Assembly (NCBI GenBank): GCA_025356475.1
Contig: JANXSX010000150.1
Span: 1 to 64,000, forward strand
Direction of reading: 5' to 3'
Length of the DNA stretch: 64,000 bases
Source: Isosphaeraceae bacterium
Lineage (GTDB): Bacteria > Planctomycetota > Planctomycetia > Isosphaerales > Isosphaeraceae
Part shown: piece by piece, positions 35,416-44,491 of the stretch
Layout: each line of letters opens with the position of its first letter
How positions within the stretch are numbered: position 1 is the stretch's first letter
The notes under the pieces: generated by a model
Seen by the model: only the letters and a program-made list of their open reading frames with translations
What the model was told of the DNA's origin: nothing
Databases searched by the model: none
Made by a program: the position numbers and the translations under genes

Positions 35416-36660
35416 ATGACCTTGTCACGTACGCTTCAAGATCCGCTCGCAAAGCTTCAATTGGCATTGGCCGATCTTCACGAGGCGACAGCGAATCGTG
35501 CGCGGGTTGAGACTTGGTTGGACGCGGAACTCGACGAGGGTGGGGTTCCTCGGACCTTACCGATTCCTCGATGGGCGGAGGCATTGGCCCTCTTGAGCAA
35601 GGCCAAGAGCGCCGACCCAAGCTGGATTCTCGGGCACGAGGATCGTGTGACGTCCTTCGTAAAAGCGTGCCTTCGATTCGCACGCCCTGATGGTTCGATG
35701 TGTTTTCGAGCCACACCACTGAAGAGCGACATGCTTGGTCGATGTGCTCTCCATCTCAGTAATGATCCGGGAGTCGCACGCGTTGTGGCCTGGTGGTTCC
35801 CCAAACTTGCCGAGGACGACGATGACCTGGGGGCTCCGTTCCTTCCTGCCGGTGGTGGGAATGAACTTCCTCTAGCTTGTCTGCGATCCGACTGGACCAA
35901 ACGAGGTGAGTGGTTGGCGGTCGATGCGCGTTCCAAGGGTTCGGTGACCCAAGTTGAGCTGGGTTTGAATGGCCAGCCTTGGCTCGGCTCCGACTGGCGA
36001 ACAGGCGAGGATCTTCGCGCGGGAGTCGCCCAGCCCCAGCCGATCTATTGGTCGACCCGGTCGATGGCCGACGTTTTCGAGTGGTCGGTCAAGGTCGGTC
36101 CGACCAAAGTGACCCGCACGGTCGTCCTGCTCCGTGGTCAAAAATTAGCCTTGCTGGCCGAGCAACAGGACGGATTGGCGAGCCCAGGCTGTTGGTCGAT
36201 CGGCCTTGAAGCTGGCCTCGAACCGCGGGCCTTCGCAGAGCATGGAGGGCTACGGCTCGACGCTTCTGGATCGCGAGGTTCCGCCCTGGCGATCCCACTC
36301 GGCGCTGCCAGCCAGCCCGGCAAGACCCTGAGCAGTTCCGATGGAAAACTCATTCTGCAAGCCACCGACCAAGGTCAACGCCGTTGGTTGCCGCTCTTGA
36401 TGTCTTGGGATGGGTTGAGGCACAAGAAGGCAATGACCTGGCGAAGATTGACGGTGGCGGAGAAGTCGAAGGCGGTTCCTTCCGATGTCGCCTTCGCTGC
36501 GCGAATCTCCTTCGGTCGCGATGAAACCTTGGTTGTTTACCGAAGCCTCGGTCCTCCCGCGCTGAGGTCGTTCCTCGGCCACCAGACCAATGCCCGCTTT
36601 GTGCTTGGCTGGTTTAATGCCGAGGGGAACATTCAACCGATCGTGACGATTAACGCTTAA
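35416..36660 (+). CDS. Unrecognised 414-residue protein
   Basis: I do not recognise this protein. It starts with a helical segment (SRTLQDPLAKLQLALADLHEA), and contains a Trp-rich helical part (about 75-140), then a long beta-rich half (about 170-410) with GEWLAVDARSKGSVTQVELGLNGQPWLGSDW and RKGQ-like strands. The second half is a little like the beta domain of polysaccharide-lyase or heparinase-type proteins, but no catalytic motif supports that. No signal peptide is seen. AGGAA 9 nt before the ATG fixes the start; the frame is open 105 nt upstream. The gene stands alone. Confidence 0.7.
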   Translation: MTLSRTLQDPLAKLQLALADLHEATANRARVETWLDAELDEGGVPRTLPIPRWAEALALLSKAKSADPSWILGHEDRVTSFVKACLRFARPDGSMCFRATPLKSDMLGRCALHLSNDPGVARVVAWWFPKLAEDDDDLGAPFLPAGGGNELPLACLRSDWTKRGEWLAVDARSKGSVTQVELGLNGQPWLGSDWRTGEDLRAGVAQPQPIYWSTRSMADVFEWSVKVGPTKVTRTVVLLRGQKLALLAEQQDGLASPGCWSIGLEAGLEPRAFAEHGGLRLDASGSRGSALAIPLGAASQPGKTLSSSDGKLILQATDQGQRRWLPLLMSWDGLRHKKAMTWRRLTVAEKSKAVPSDVAFAARISFGRDETLVVYRSLGPPALRSFLGHQTNARFVLGWFNAEGNIQPIVTINA

Positions 36661-36699
36661 CCATTGTGGTAAGGCACCAAATGTAAGCGGCCGCTCAAG

Positions 36700-36918
36700 T
36701 CAGCGGTCCTTCTGGGCGGGGACTGATGCGATGACCATCAGCGAGAGTCCCAGATAGAGAATGGAACAGGCGACCGTCAAGTATCCCGAATGCTGGTGCG
36801 CCTTGATGAGGCTGGCTTGGCCATTCACGATCAGCAAGCCCATGACGAGTTGGCTAATAATCAACATGCCCGAGACGGCCCCGAGCACGATCAAGAAGAG
36901 TTTCAACGATCCGTTCAT
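36700..36918 (-). CDS. Small two-helix membrane protein
   Basis: The 72-residue protein has two hydrophobic segments (about 5-31 and 45-66) and a short charged tail. The loop between them contains KAHQHSGYL. No family is recognised. Hydrophobic pattern and isolation between two genes suggest it is real, but the evidence is limited. Confidence 0.55.
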   Translation of the reverse strand: MNGSLKLFLIVLGAVSGMLIISQLVMGLLIVNGQASLIKAHQHSGYLTVACSILYLGLSLMVIASVPAQKDR

Positions 36919-37039
36919 CAGAAAGCTCGCAAGGAGAAGGTGACATCGCGGGCAGCATACCCTTCGCTACAATAGTCGATCCAGGTCCCGGAGTCACTCC
37001 GTGCTGCCGACCTTGGTCTCGGTCCCTGAGCGAGTCGGA

Positions 37040-37735
37040 ATGAATATCGAACGATTGCGGCAGAATGTGGGCGACGTCCGAGGCAGGATCGCGGAGGCTG
37101 AGCACCGCTCGGGCCGCTCGTCTGGCGGGGTCAAGCTCGTTGCTGTCACGAAGCGGCAGCCGATCGAAGCCGTCCGAGCTCTCATTGATTGTGGAGCATC
37201 CGACCTTGGGGAGAATTATCCCCAGGAGCTTTGGAGCAAAGTCGAAGCCTTGCCTGACCCCAAACTTCGCTGGCACCTGATCGGCCACCTTCAAGGAAAC
37301 AAGGCCAAACGCACCTTGCCACTCGTTGTGATGGTCCACGGAGTCGATTCGCTCAAACTCCTCCAGAACCTCGACGAACTCGCGGAGTCCCTCCCGAACC
37401 CACCGTCGGTCTGCCTCCAGGCCAATCTTTCGGGCGAAGAGTCGAAGCATGGCTGGACCTACGAAGCAATGCTCGCCGATTCTGAAGTGATTGCGGCCTG
37501 TCAAAAAATCTCGATCGTTGGCTTGATGACGATGGCCGGTTATGGGACGACCGATGAGGAAGCTCGGCCAACCTTCTCCAAGCTAAGAGAGCTTCGGGAT
37601 CAGCTCCGCACTCGTTCCGGACTCGCTCTGGCCGAGCTCTCGATGGGAATGTCGGGCGACTTCGTCGCGGCTGTGGAAGAAGGCGCAACCCTCGTGAGGG
37701 TCGGCTCCGCCTTTTTTGAGGGGATCGAGACATGA
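37040..37735 (+). CDS. yggS: YggS family pyridoxal-phosphate homeostasis protein
   Basis: The 231-residue protein is a PLP-binding YggS/PROSC protein, which buffers pyridoxal phosphate rather than catalysing a known reaction. The PLP lysine is in VKLVAVTKRQPIEAV. Other family motifs are LGENYPQEL, WHLIGHLQGNKAK and SMGMSGDFVAAVEEGATLVRVGSAFF. The ATG giving MNIERLRQNVGDVR matches the family N-terminus; an upstream GTG is unlikely. It overlaps the next gene by 4 nt. Confidence 0.95.
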   Translation: MNIERLRQNVGDVRGRIAEAEHRSGRSSGGVKLVAVTKRQPIEAVRALIDCGASDLGENYPQELWSKVEALPDPKLRWHLIGHLQGNKAKRTLPLVVMVHGVDSLKLLQNLDELAESLPNPPSVCLQANLSGEESKHGWTYEAMLADSEVIAACQKISIVGLMTMAGYGTTDEEARPTFSKLRELRDQLRTRSGLALAELSMGMSGDFVAAVEEGATLVRVGSAFFEGIET

Positions 37736-38034
37736 TCGTGCCCCAAGTTCATTCCGACGGAGTAACGATCTCGGTGCGGGCCCAACCTGGTGCCCGCAAG
37801 AACGGGATCTTGGGAGAGCGAGCAGGATCTCTTAGGGTCGCAGTCACCGCCGCTCCCGAAAAAGGAAAGGCCAACGAGGCGATTGCCGAAGTCCTCGCCC
37901 GGTCGCTTTCGCTCCGTTCGTCGCAGGTCGTCCTGCTGAGCGGAGAGACTTCACGAGACAAACGGTTCTTGATCACTGGGATCAAGACAGAAGAGCTTTC
38001 GACACGTTTGTCGAATCTAGCTAAAAAGACATGA
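37732..38034 (+). CDS. DUF167/YggU family protein
   Basis: The 100-residue protein matches the DUF167 (YggU) family in full. Motifs are VRAQPGARKNGILGERAGSLRVAVTAAPEKGKANEAI and LLSGETSRDKRFLI. Function is unknown. Genes of this family commonly follow yggS, as here. Its ATG overlaps the yggS stop (ATGA), so translation is coupled. Confidence 0.93.
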   Translation: MIVPQVHSDGVTISVRAQPGARKNGILGERAGSLRVAVTAAPEKGKANEAIAEVLARSLSLRSSQVVLLSGETSRDKRFLITGIKTEELSTRLSNLAKKT

Positions 38035-38079
38035 TGTTAAACTTTGCAGTTGACCTCTCTGAATTCAGGACCAGTTTTT

Positions 38080-39369
38080 ATGTTCAGCTACCCCGACTCG
38101 ATCACAATCAGCCCAAGACTCTCCGTGCAAGCCAGGGTCAAGGTGCCCGGCTCCAAGAGCCTGACCAACCGCGCTCTGATTTTGGCCGCACTTGCGAATG
38201 GCACGACCACAATGACCGGTGCTCTCGACAGCGATGACACCCGGGTGATGCTCACCGCCTTGTCAACGCTTGGCTTTGACGTCAAGCATGATGCCGAGTC
38301 TGCCACGATCGTGATCGTCGGCCGGAGTGGGAAGATCCCCGCAAAGGGTGCGCAACTCTTCCTTGGAAACTCGGGTACCAGCCTGAGATTTCTGACCGCA
38401 ATGACGGCCATCGGCTACGGCGACTTTACGCTCGATGGCGTCCCGCGAATGCGGGAACGACCGATCGCGGACCTGATCCAAGCCCTCAACGGGCTCGGCT
38501 CGACCGTCAAGAGCGAACTCGGAACAGGATGCCCTCCTGTTCTCGTCCATGCGTCCGGCCTCGACGGCGGTATCGCGATCGTCAAAGGGGATGTCTCCAG
38601 TCAATTCCTCAGCGCACTTCTGATGGTCTCACCTTATTGTCGAGAGGCGACCAGCATCATCGTTGATGGAGAACTTGTCTCGACGCCTTATGTGTCCATG
38701 ACACTTGATCTGATGGAAATCTTTGGTGTTCAGATCAGCAATCGCAAGTTCCGCCGCTTCGACATTGTTCCCCAACGCTACCACAGTCGCCCCTTCGCGA
38801 TCGAGCCTGACGCCTCATCGGCCAGCTACTTCTTCGCTGGAGCTGCGTTGGCCGGTGGTTCGATCACCGTCGACGGCTTGGGCTCGACCAGCAAGCAAGG
38901 CGACCTCCGGTTCGTGGATTTGCTGGAGGTCATGGGTTGCAAAGTCGAACGGGGCAAGACCGAGACAACCGTCTCGAGCGGCGACTTCCTCCGTGGTATT
39001 GATGCGGATATGAACAATATCAGTGATACGGTAATGACCCTGGCTGTCTTGGCGGTGTTTGCCCAAGGTCATACACGAATCCGGAACGTCGGCCACATTC
39101 GACACAAGGAAACCGATCGGTTGGCTGCCTTGGCGACAGAGCTCCGCAAGCTCGGCGCGACAGTGGATGAACTGGCCGACGGATTGGTGATTTTTCCACC
39201 GGCGAAGGTCACCCCTGCATCGATCGAAACCTACGACGATCACCGCATGGCAATGGCATTTGCACTCGCGGGTCTCAGAACTGAGGGGATCAACATTCAG
39301 AACCCTGGCTGTGTGGCCAAGACCTACCCAGGATTCTGGGAGGCTTTCCAAGTGTTTCCCGCCAAGTAA
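38080..39369 (+). CDS. aroA: 3-phosphoshikimate 1-carboxyvinyltransferase (EPSP synthase)
   Basis: The 429-residue enzyme transfers enolpyruvyl from PEP to shikimate 3-phosphate in aromatic amino-acid synthesis. Family signatures are PGSKSLTNRALILAALA near the N-terminus, GNSGTSLRFLTA, RMRERPIADLI, and the late RHKETDRLAALATELRKLGA with DDHRMAMAFALAGL. The ATG chosen has AGGA about 10 nt upstream. In-frame TTG codons further upstream are less likely. It follows the yggS-yggU pair by 45 nt and is convergent with the gamma-glutamyltransferase gene. Confidence 0.97.
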   Translation: MFSYPDSITISPRLSVQARVKVPGSKSLTNRALILAALANGTTTMTGALDSDDTRVMLTALSTLGFDVKHDAESATIVIVGRSGKIPAKGAQLFLGNSGTSLRFLTAMTAIGYGDFTLDGVPRMRERPIADLIQALNGLGSTVKSELGTGCPPVLVHASGLDGGIAIVKGDVSSQFLSALLMVSPYCREATSIIVDGELVSTPYVSMTLDLMEIFGVQISNRKFRRFDIVPQRYHSRPFAIEPDASSASYFFAGAALAGGSITVDGLGSTSKQGDLRFVDLLEVMGCKVERGKTETTVSSGDFLRGIDADMNNISDTVMTLAVLAVFAQGHTRIRNVGHIRHKETDRLAALATELRKLGATVDELADGLVIFPPAKVTPASIETYDDHRMAMAFALAGLRTEGINIQNPGCVAKTYPGFWEAFQVFPAK

Positions 39370-39396
39370 TTCTTGAACCAGGGTCTTGCGACTTCC

Positions 39397-41097
39397 TCAA
39401 TACCCCATCGCTGCCCCGTCTTTACGTGGGTCGGATCCACCGCTCAAGACCCCACGCTCGACGTCAATTCGGATCGCCTGATAACCGCCGAATCCTCCAC
39501 GCGAGTCGATCAACCGATGTCCTTTGGCGATCAAGGCCACACGGACATCGGGGCCGACTCCGGATTCCAGGGCGACGGATCCACCATCGACCGCTCTCTG
39601 CCCGGTCGGTTCCGATGAGCCAAGGTGACGGAACCTGGCCGCATCACCAGCCTCTTGGACATCCATACCGAAGTCGATCATATTGACAATCATCTGGACA
39701 TGCCCTTGAGCCTGCATATCCCCTCCCATCAGACCGAACGAAAGCCAAGGCTTGCCCTCTTTGGTTACGAAGGCCGGGATGATGGTGTGAAACGGGCGTT
39801 TACCGGGTTCCAACTTGTTTGCGTGGCTGGCATCGAGCGCGAACAAGCACCCCCGGTTCTGGAGCGGAAAGCCGAGATTGCCTGGGACATGCTCCGAACC
39901 GAAGCCATTGAAGTTGCTCTGGATCAGGCTGACGGCATTAAAGTCCTTGTCGACCACAGTCAGATAGATCGTGTCGGCTTCGGCGGGCTCGCCAGCGAGC
40001 GGTTTCTCGTTGGCCCGATCCCGGTCGATTACGCGAGTTTTCGCATAAGATTTGGAGATGAGCGAGGCGACCGGCACCTTGGCGAACGTGGGGTCGGTGT
40101 AAAACTTGGCCCGGTCTTCATAGGCAAGCTTCTTGGCTTCGATTAACAGGTGGAGCGTCTCAGCCGAGTTGGGACCGAGGGCTTTCAGGTCGAACGGTTC
40201 CAGAAGGTTGAGCATCTGTAAGGCTGCAATCCCTTGGCCGTTGGGCGGCAATTCCCAGACGTCGTATCCACGATAGTTGGTCGAAACGGGTTCAACCCAT
40301 GTACTGGTATGGCTTGCGAAGTCGTCCAGGTCGAACAGACCTCCGACTTCGCGGGAATAAGCCACAATCTCGGTGGCGATCGACCCTCGGTAATAAGCAT
40401 CTCGTCCGTGTTGAGCAATCAGGGTGAGGCTTTTGGCCAGGTCAGGATTCGCGAAGATTGTCCCTGCCTTGGGAGGCTGACCCCCCGGAAGGAAGCACCT
40501 GGCAGAGGTGTGAATGCGAGCGAGTTTGGACGAACTCGCGAGCCAGTCGCCGGCGATGATCTCGCTCACGGGGAAGCCATTCTGAGCATAGTCGATCGCC
40601 GGTGCAAGCAGCTCGGCGATTGGCTTGGTGCCGAACTTCTGATGAAGCTGATCCCAGCCATCCACACAGCCGGGAACGGACCAAGAGAGGGGTCCCGACG
40701 TCGGAATCTGACTGAGCTTCAACGACTTGAACTTGTCGAGAGTCGCATTCTGCGGGGCTCGGCCACTGGCGTTGAGACCAGAAAGCTTCTGGGTTTTTGC
40801 ATCCCAAACGATCGCGAACAGGTCGCCCCCGATCCCACACGACATCGGTTCGACGACGCCGAGCACCGCGTTGGCGGCGATCGCGGCATCGACCGCCGTA
40901 CCCCCGTCTTGCAGCACCCGAATCGCAGCGGCGGTGGCCAACGGTTGGCTGGTCGCGGCCATTCCGTGGCGACTCATGACCGAAGAACGAGTCTTATGGA
41001 GCGGTCCAAGAGGTCGATCGTGTGCATTCAGGGTCGTGGATATCATGGAGAACACCACAAGCCCAAGCGTGAATTGGTGTAGTCGTGAAGCGTTCAT
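39397..41097 (-). CDS. ggt: Gamma-glutamyltransferase (secreted)
   Basis: The 566-residue protein is an autoprocessing gamma-glutamyltransferase that cleaves glutathione and other gamma-glutamyl compounds outside the cytoplasm. A signal peptide (LHQFTLGLVVFSMISTTLNA) is present. The catalytic Thr, which becomes the N-terminus of the small subunit, is about T376 in ADTIYLTVVD, aligned on the conserved VVD. The large subunit shows GGTAVDAAIAANAVLGVVEP and GIGGD. The end has FLGG-like motifs replaced by RHLGSSEPTG and ESGVG. Its product chemistry could supply 5-oxoproline precursors to the pxp genes in the same window. Confidence 0.92.
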   Translation of the reverse strand: MNASRLHQFTLGLVVFSMISTTLNAHDRPLGPLHKTRSSVMSRHGMAATSQPLATAAAIRVLQDGGTAVDAAIAANAVLGVVEPMSCGIGGDLFAIVWDAKTQKLSGLNASGRAPQNATLDKFKSLKLSQIPTSGPLSWSVPGCVDGWDQLHQKFGTKPIAELLAPAIDYAQNGFPVSEIIAGDWLASSSKLARIHTSARCFLPGGQPPKAGTIFANPDLAKSLTLIAQHGRDAYYRGSIATEIVAYSREVGGLFDLDDFASHTSTWVEPVSTNYRGYDVWELPPNGQGIAALQMLNLLEPFDLKALGPNSAETLHLLIEAKKLAYEDRAKFYTDPTFAKVPVASLISKSYAKTRVIDRDRANEKPLAGEPAEADTIYLTVVDKDFNAVSLIQSNFNGFGSEHVPGNLGFPLQNRGCLFALDASHANKLEPGKRPFHTIIPAFVTKEGKPWLSFGLMGGDMQAQGHVQMIVNMIDFGMDVQEAGDAARFRHLGSSEPTGQRAVDGGSVALESGVGPDVRVALIAKGHRLIDSRGGFGGYQAIRIDVERGVLSGGSDPRKDGAAMGY

Positions 41098-41106
41098 CCG
41101 GGGTTC

Positions 41107-42114
41107 TCACGTAGGATCAAAGCCAGGCGTGGGATGTTCGTGGAGCATCAGCTCGATTGCGTCGCGAGCCGCAAGGCCCCCTTGGGCCCCCGGTTTCAGA
41201 ACGGAGAGAGCCGCAGCCGCATTGGCCCATGAGGCAGATTGGACGACGTTCTTGCCCTCGGCCAGTGCCGCAGCGAATGCCCCATTGAAGGCATCGCCGG
41301 CACCCACGGTGTCGATTGCTTCAACCTGGATCGCCGGGATGTAGAAGACGACGTGGACTTCCGCCGTTGAAGGCTCAATGAGCGCACAACCATGCTCGCC
41401 CAACGTCGTCAACACACATGGCGAACCATGTCTGACGAGCATCTCGGCATAGACGATCGTCTCTCGCCAAGCTTCGTCCTCGGGAGTTGAAGCGAACTTC
41501 GCGCGGGTCGCTTCGACCACTTCCGGAGGGATCAGTAGCCTGGTCTCGTCCTCGTTCGGAGTGAGGACGTCCACGAGCCGAAGGATCTCGACCAGTTGGG
41601 AACGATCGACAGCCGGGGCTGGGTTCAAGACGACCGTCATCCCCGACCTTTTCGCCCGTCCAATCGCGCGGACGACCACCGGGATCGGCACTTCAAGGCT
41701 GGCGAGGAGGATGGAGCCCGCCTGGAAGACGCTGTCCGGTAGAGCGTCGATATCCTCCGGCGTGAGCTGGAGGTTGGCACCCGGGTCGATCCCAATCAGG
41801 TTCCGGCCTGCCCCATCAACCAGGATCAGCGCGACCCCACATGTTCCGCCCGGTACGATCTTGGCATAGGTCAGATCGATCCCTTCCGCGTGGTCATGCT
41901 CTATCACCTTCCGGCTAAGCTCATCGTCACCGAACGCCGTCAGGAACGTGACGTCTGCACCCGCCCGTCGAGCGGCAACAGCCTGGTTGGCTCCTTTGCC
42001 TCCTGGAGCCATGAAGAACCCGGAACCAAGCCGGGTCTCCCCTGCCCTGGGTAATTCACCCAGGCGCATGTTCATGTCGGTAGTACTGGCTCCGAGGACG
42101 ACAACGCGTGGCAT
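41107..42114 (-). CDS. Ribokinase-like PfkB sugar kinase
   Basis: The 335-residue protein is a PfkB family kinase closest in pattern to ribokinase. The N-terminus MPRVVVLGASTTDMNMRL is followed by the substrate motif GGKGANQAVAARRAGADVTFLTAFGDD. The C-terminal signature is DTVGAGDAFNGAF with the catalytic Asp. It would phosphorylate ribose or a related sugar or nucleoside. The ATG is chosen over a TTG two codons upstream. It sits 9 nt upstream of the gamma-glutamyltransferase gene on the same strand. Confidence 0.9.
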   Translation of the reverse strand: MPRVVVLGASTTDMNMRLGELPRAGETRLGSGFFMAPGGKGANQAVAARRAGADVTFLTAFGDDELSRKVIEHDHAEGIDLTYAKIVPGGTCGVALILVDGAGRNLIGIDPGANLQLTPEDIDALPDSVFQAGSILLASLEVPIPVVVRAIGRAKRSGMTVVLNPAPAVDRSQLVEILRLVDVLTPNEDETRLLIPPEVVEATRAKFASTPEDEAWRETIVYAEMLVRHGSPCVLTTLGEHGCALIEPSTAEVHVVFYIPAIQVEAIDTVGAGDAFNGAFAAALAEGKNVVQSASWANAAAALSVLKPGAQGGLAARDAIELMLHEHPTPGFDPT

Positions 42115-42201
42115 GAGCAAGCTCGGTCGGGGTGTCAGAATCGATACCCCTTTGTAGTCGACTACGAGCCCCGACTCAAGCGTTCAGACCGATTCAGTCC
42201 T

Positions 42202-42432
42202 TCAAGTGGGAACGATCGGCAAGATTTCGGGCTCGATGGCCGGTTCCACGACGATTGGCAGCCCGGTATCGGGGTCCTTTGGAACGGTGCCCCCCCGCTT
42301 TGTCTTGACCGGGTCGTACTGGCTTACGGCACACTGGGGGTGAATCCCTGCGCGGGAGTAAACAGCCTCGTGGCAGACTGGGCATCGCGCCCGATCGGTG
42401 GGCGGTGAATGATAATGCTTGGGGGTAGCCAA
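42202..42432 (-). CDS. Small zinc-ribbon-like protein
   Basis: The 76-residue protein has CPVCHEAVYSRAGIHPQCA, a likely zinc site (CxxC followed by H and C). The basic, Pro-rich remainder has DPDTGLPIVVEPAIEPEILP. There is no in-frame ATG and the start appears to be TTG. An extended -10 element (TGGTATACT on the minus strand, 42490-42498) lies about 60 nt upstream. Function unknown. Confidence 0.6.
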   Translation of the reverse strand: MATPKHYHSPPTDRARCPVCHEAVYSRAGIHPQCAVSQYDPVKTKRGGTVPKDPDTGLPIVVEPAIEPEILPIVPT

Positions 42433-42570
42433 TGTGTGCTCATCGTTCTGTGAGAGTCAAGAGGCGTTGCCCTGGAACGAATGAGTCCTAGTATACCATA
42501 ACGGTGCTCAAACTTCGATGGAAACCGAAAAGCCAATCAGGAACCGACTTTAGGCGTGCTCTTCAATTTC

Positions 42571-42918
42571 TCAGAGATAGTCTTCACGGATCGGGTGGAA
42601 CACATCCAAGGCAACGGCAGTACCATGGATGGTCTTCACCGAGTGCCGCACGCCTCCGGGAATCCGCCACTGATCGCCAGGACCAAGCACCTTTACTTGG
42701 CCGCCGATCGTGAATTCAAGTTGGCCGGCAAGCATGATACCCATCTGCTCGTGAGGATGGGCGTGGTCGGGAACGAAGGAATCGGGCTCGAAGGTCACAA
42801 CCGAAAGCATCATCTCCTGCCCAGCAGTCGTCCGAATCTCGACGCCTGGGAACAAGTGGTGATGCGAGCCGGTTCCACCTTTGACGAAGTAGTCGTCAAT
42901 CGCATGTGTTGCAGGCAT
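42571..42918 (-). CDS. Cupin domain protein
   Basis: The 115-residue single-domain cupin shows the metal-ligand motifs DHAHPHEQMGIMLAG (G(X)5HXH(X)4E-like) and PGGVRHSVKTIHGT. Such small cupins may be dioxygenases, isomerases or ligand sensors; nothing here distinguishes them. Its ATG overlaps the TAA stop of the cytochrome gene (TAATG), so translation is coupled. Confidence 0.9.
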   Translation of the reverse strand: MPATHAIDDYFVKGGTGSHHHLFPGVEIRTTAGQEMMLSVVTFEPDSFVPDHAHPHEQMGIMLAGQLEFTIGGQVKVLGPGDQWRIPGGVRHSVKTIHGTAVALDVFHPIREDYL

Positions 42919-44381
42919 TAGCGTGCTCGGGCGTATTGGGACATGACGAACTCACCCGCCCCAGCGAGAAACTGCTCGCGGTTGGCTCCTAGAATCTCAC
43001 CGATCACCTGGTCCAGCTTCTCTTGCCCTTCAAGCATCCCGCGGACGAACGTGGTAAACGTTTGCGCGCCTTCGGAAGCCATGAATTCGAGGATGGCAAA
43101 GCCAATGGCACGGACCTTGTCGTCCGCGAGCTGACCACCCAAGGCGTCTTGCGCCTTGTCACGCCAACCGAGCTTGGCCTGTTCATAGGCAATCGATCGC
43201 TGGCGACGATAATAAGGGCTTCGAGGCTCGACTGTCGATCCCAGGAAAACCCCCAACCCGAGGCTAAGCCATCGAGGTGGCTTACCACTGGCCGTGGTTG
43301 CCGCCGTTGCGAGGCTCTCGGTCAGGAGTCCGGCTAAGCTACGCTCGGGTCCCGAAGGTTCATCGGAACCTGCCCCCTTCTTGGGACGAGGTGCCGCCTT
43401 CTTAGGTGCAGGTGCTTCCTCGCGACCACTGGCAGGGTCGACGACCGCGATGTAAGGAGTCTCGACGGCGAGGTTGCCATGACCGTCAACCCCATTCTCA
43501 ACCTCACGACTTTCGATTGAGCGGACGAATTCCACGTAGGATGCGCGATCTTTGAAGATGTAGAGGCTGACCTTCTCCGGCCCATCCAGGACAAACTTGC
43601 CAGTCGTGTTCAAAAGGTTCGCCAGCTTGGAATATTGTGATTCCATCTGCTTGAGAGTGGGATCAACCCGCGTTTTGGGCAAGTTGCCAAACATTAGGAA
43701 GTGCTTGCCAGTGTAAGTCTCGGGCTTGGCGGTTGGGTTGGCCTTGGTCCAACGTTCGAGTGCCTTGGCTTCGACCAGCTTGTCTCGTTCACCTTCAGGA
43801 AGCTTGGCGAGCTTATCCTTCTTGAGCTGATCGGGAGAAGCCGCATAGGTCGTCATCGGCTTATTGGGGTCGAGACCCCCGTCGAGCGTGGCACCAGCCT
43901 TGACCCAGGCTTCGATCTTGTCGATCGCGGCTTTGCCAAGTCGGTTTTGCCCCGGAGGCATTCGAGCCCCTTCGTCTTCGCCCTTGATCCGCAAGACCAG
44001 GTGGCTCTTGTCGGGCTCGTTGGGGATGATGGCGTCGCCGATCTCACCCCCTGCCATCAAGCCCTTGAACGTGGATTGATCGAACTTGGTACGTGTCGAT
44101 TTACCGTTATGGCAACGTGCGCAGTTGGCCGTCAGGATCGGAGCGATATCGCGCGAAAACTTGATGGTCCCATCATCGGCGGCTGGGGCAGTCTCTTCGC
44201 TCTTGGCGGGAGCTTCGGCTGTTGTCTCCTTGGCCACCACCCCGCGTTTGCCTTTGGGCTTCGCTTGCTTTTGGGAAACGCGAATTCCTTTGACTGGGGC
44301 GGCTGGGTCCTGGGCGAGCGTCGACAAGCTCAATATGAGCGATACACCGACCACGGTCAGGCCTTGAACCAGTCGAGCCAT
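42918..44381 (-). CDS. Secreted c-type cytochrome-domain protein with gluzincin-like C-terminal half
   Basis: The 487-residue protein has a signal peptide, a charged linker, and a planctomycete-type cytochrome c domain (about 72-165). The haem motif is CARCH in ILTANCARCHNGKS, with probable Met ligand in EGARMPPGQN. The C-terminal half (about 220-480) looks like the peptidase-MA/gluzincin-like modules of planctomycetes. At the expected HExxH place the sequence is LAGLLTESLATAATTASG, so the zinc site appears lost. It is coupled to the cupin gene. An electron-transfer or binding role is likely, and catalysis unlikely. Confidence 0.8.
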   Translation of the reverse strand: MARLVQGLTVVGVSLILSLSTLAQDPAAPVKGIRVSQKQAKPKGKRGVVAKETTAEAPAKSEETAPAADDGTIKFSRDIAPILTANCARCHNGKSTRTKFDQSTFKGLMAGGEIGDAIIPNEPDKSHLVLRIKGEDEGARMPPGQNRLGKAAIDKIEAWVKAGATLDGGLDPNKPMTTYAASPDQLKKDKLAKLPEGERDKLVEAKALERWTKANPTAKPETYTGKHFLMFGNLPKTRVDPTLKQMESQYSKLANLLNTTGKFVLDGPEKVSLYIFKDRASYVEFVRSIESREVENGVDGHGNLAVETPYIAVVDPASGREEAPAPKKAAPRPKKGAGSDEPSGPERSLAGLLTESLATAATTASGKPPRWLSLGLGVFLGSTVEPRSPYYRRQRSIAYEQAKLGWRDKAQDALGGQLADDKVRAIGFAILEFMASEGAQTFTTFVRGMLEGQEKLDQVIGEILGANREQFLAGAGEFVMSQYARAR

Positions 44382-44491
44382 GCTGTACTCCCGCCGATCA
44401 AACCTGAGACGTGCAAGATTGGATGCTATCCATTGTGTTGCCAGGGCTGGCCACGTTCAAGTGGTAACTCCCGCGACATAAGGGCAGCGTA

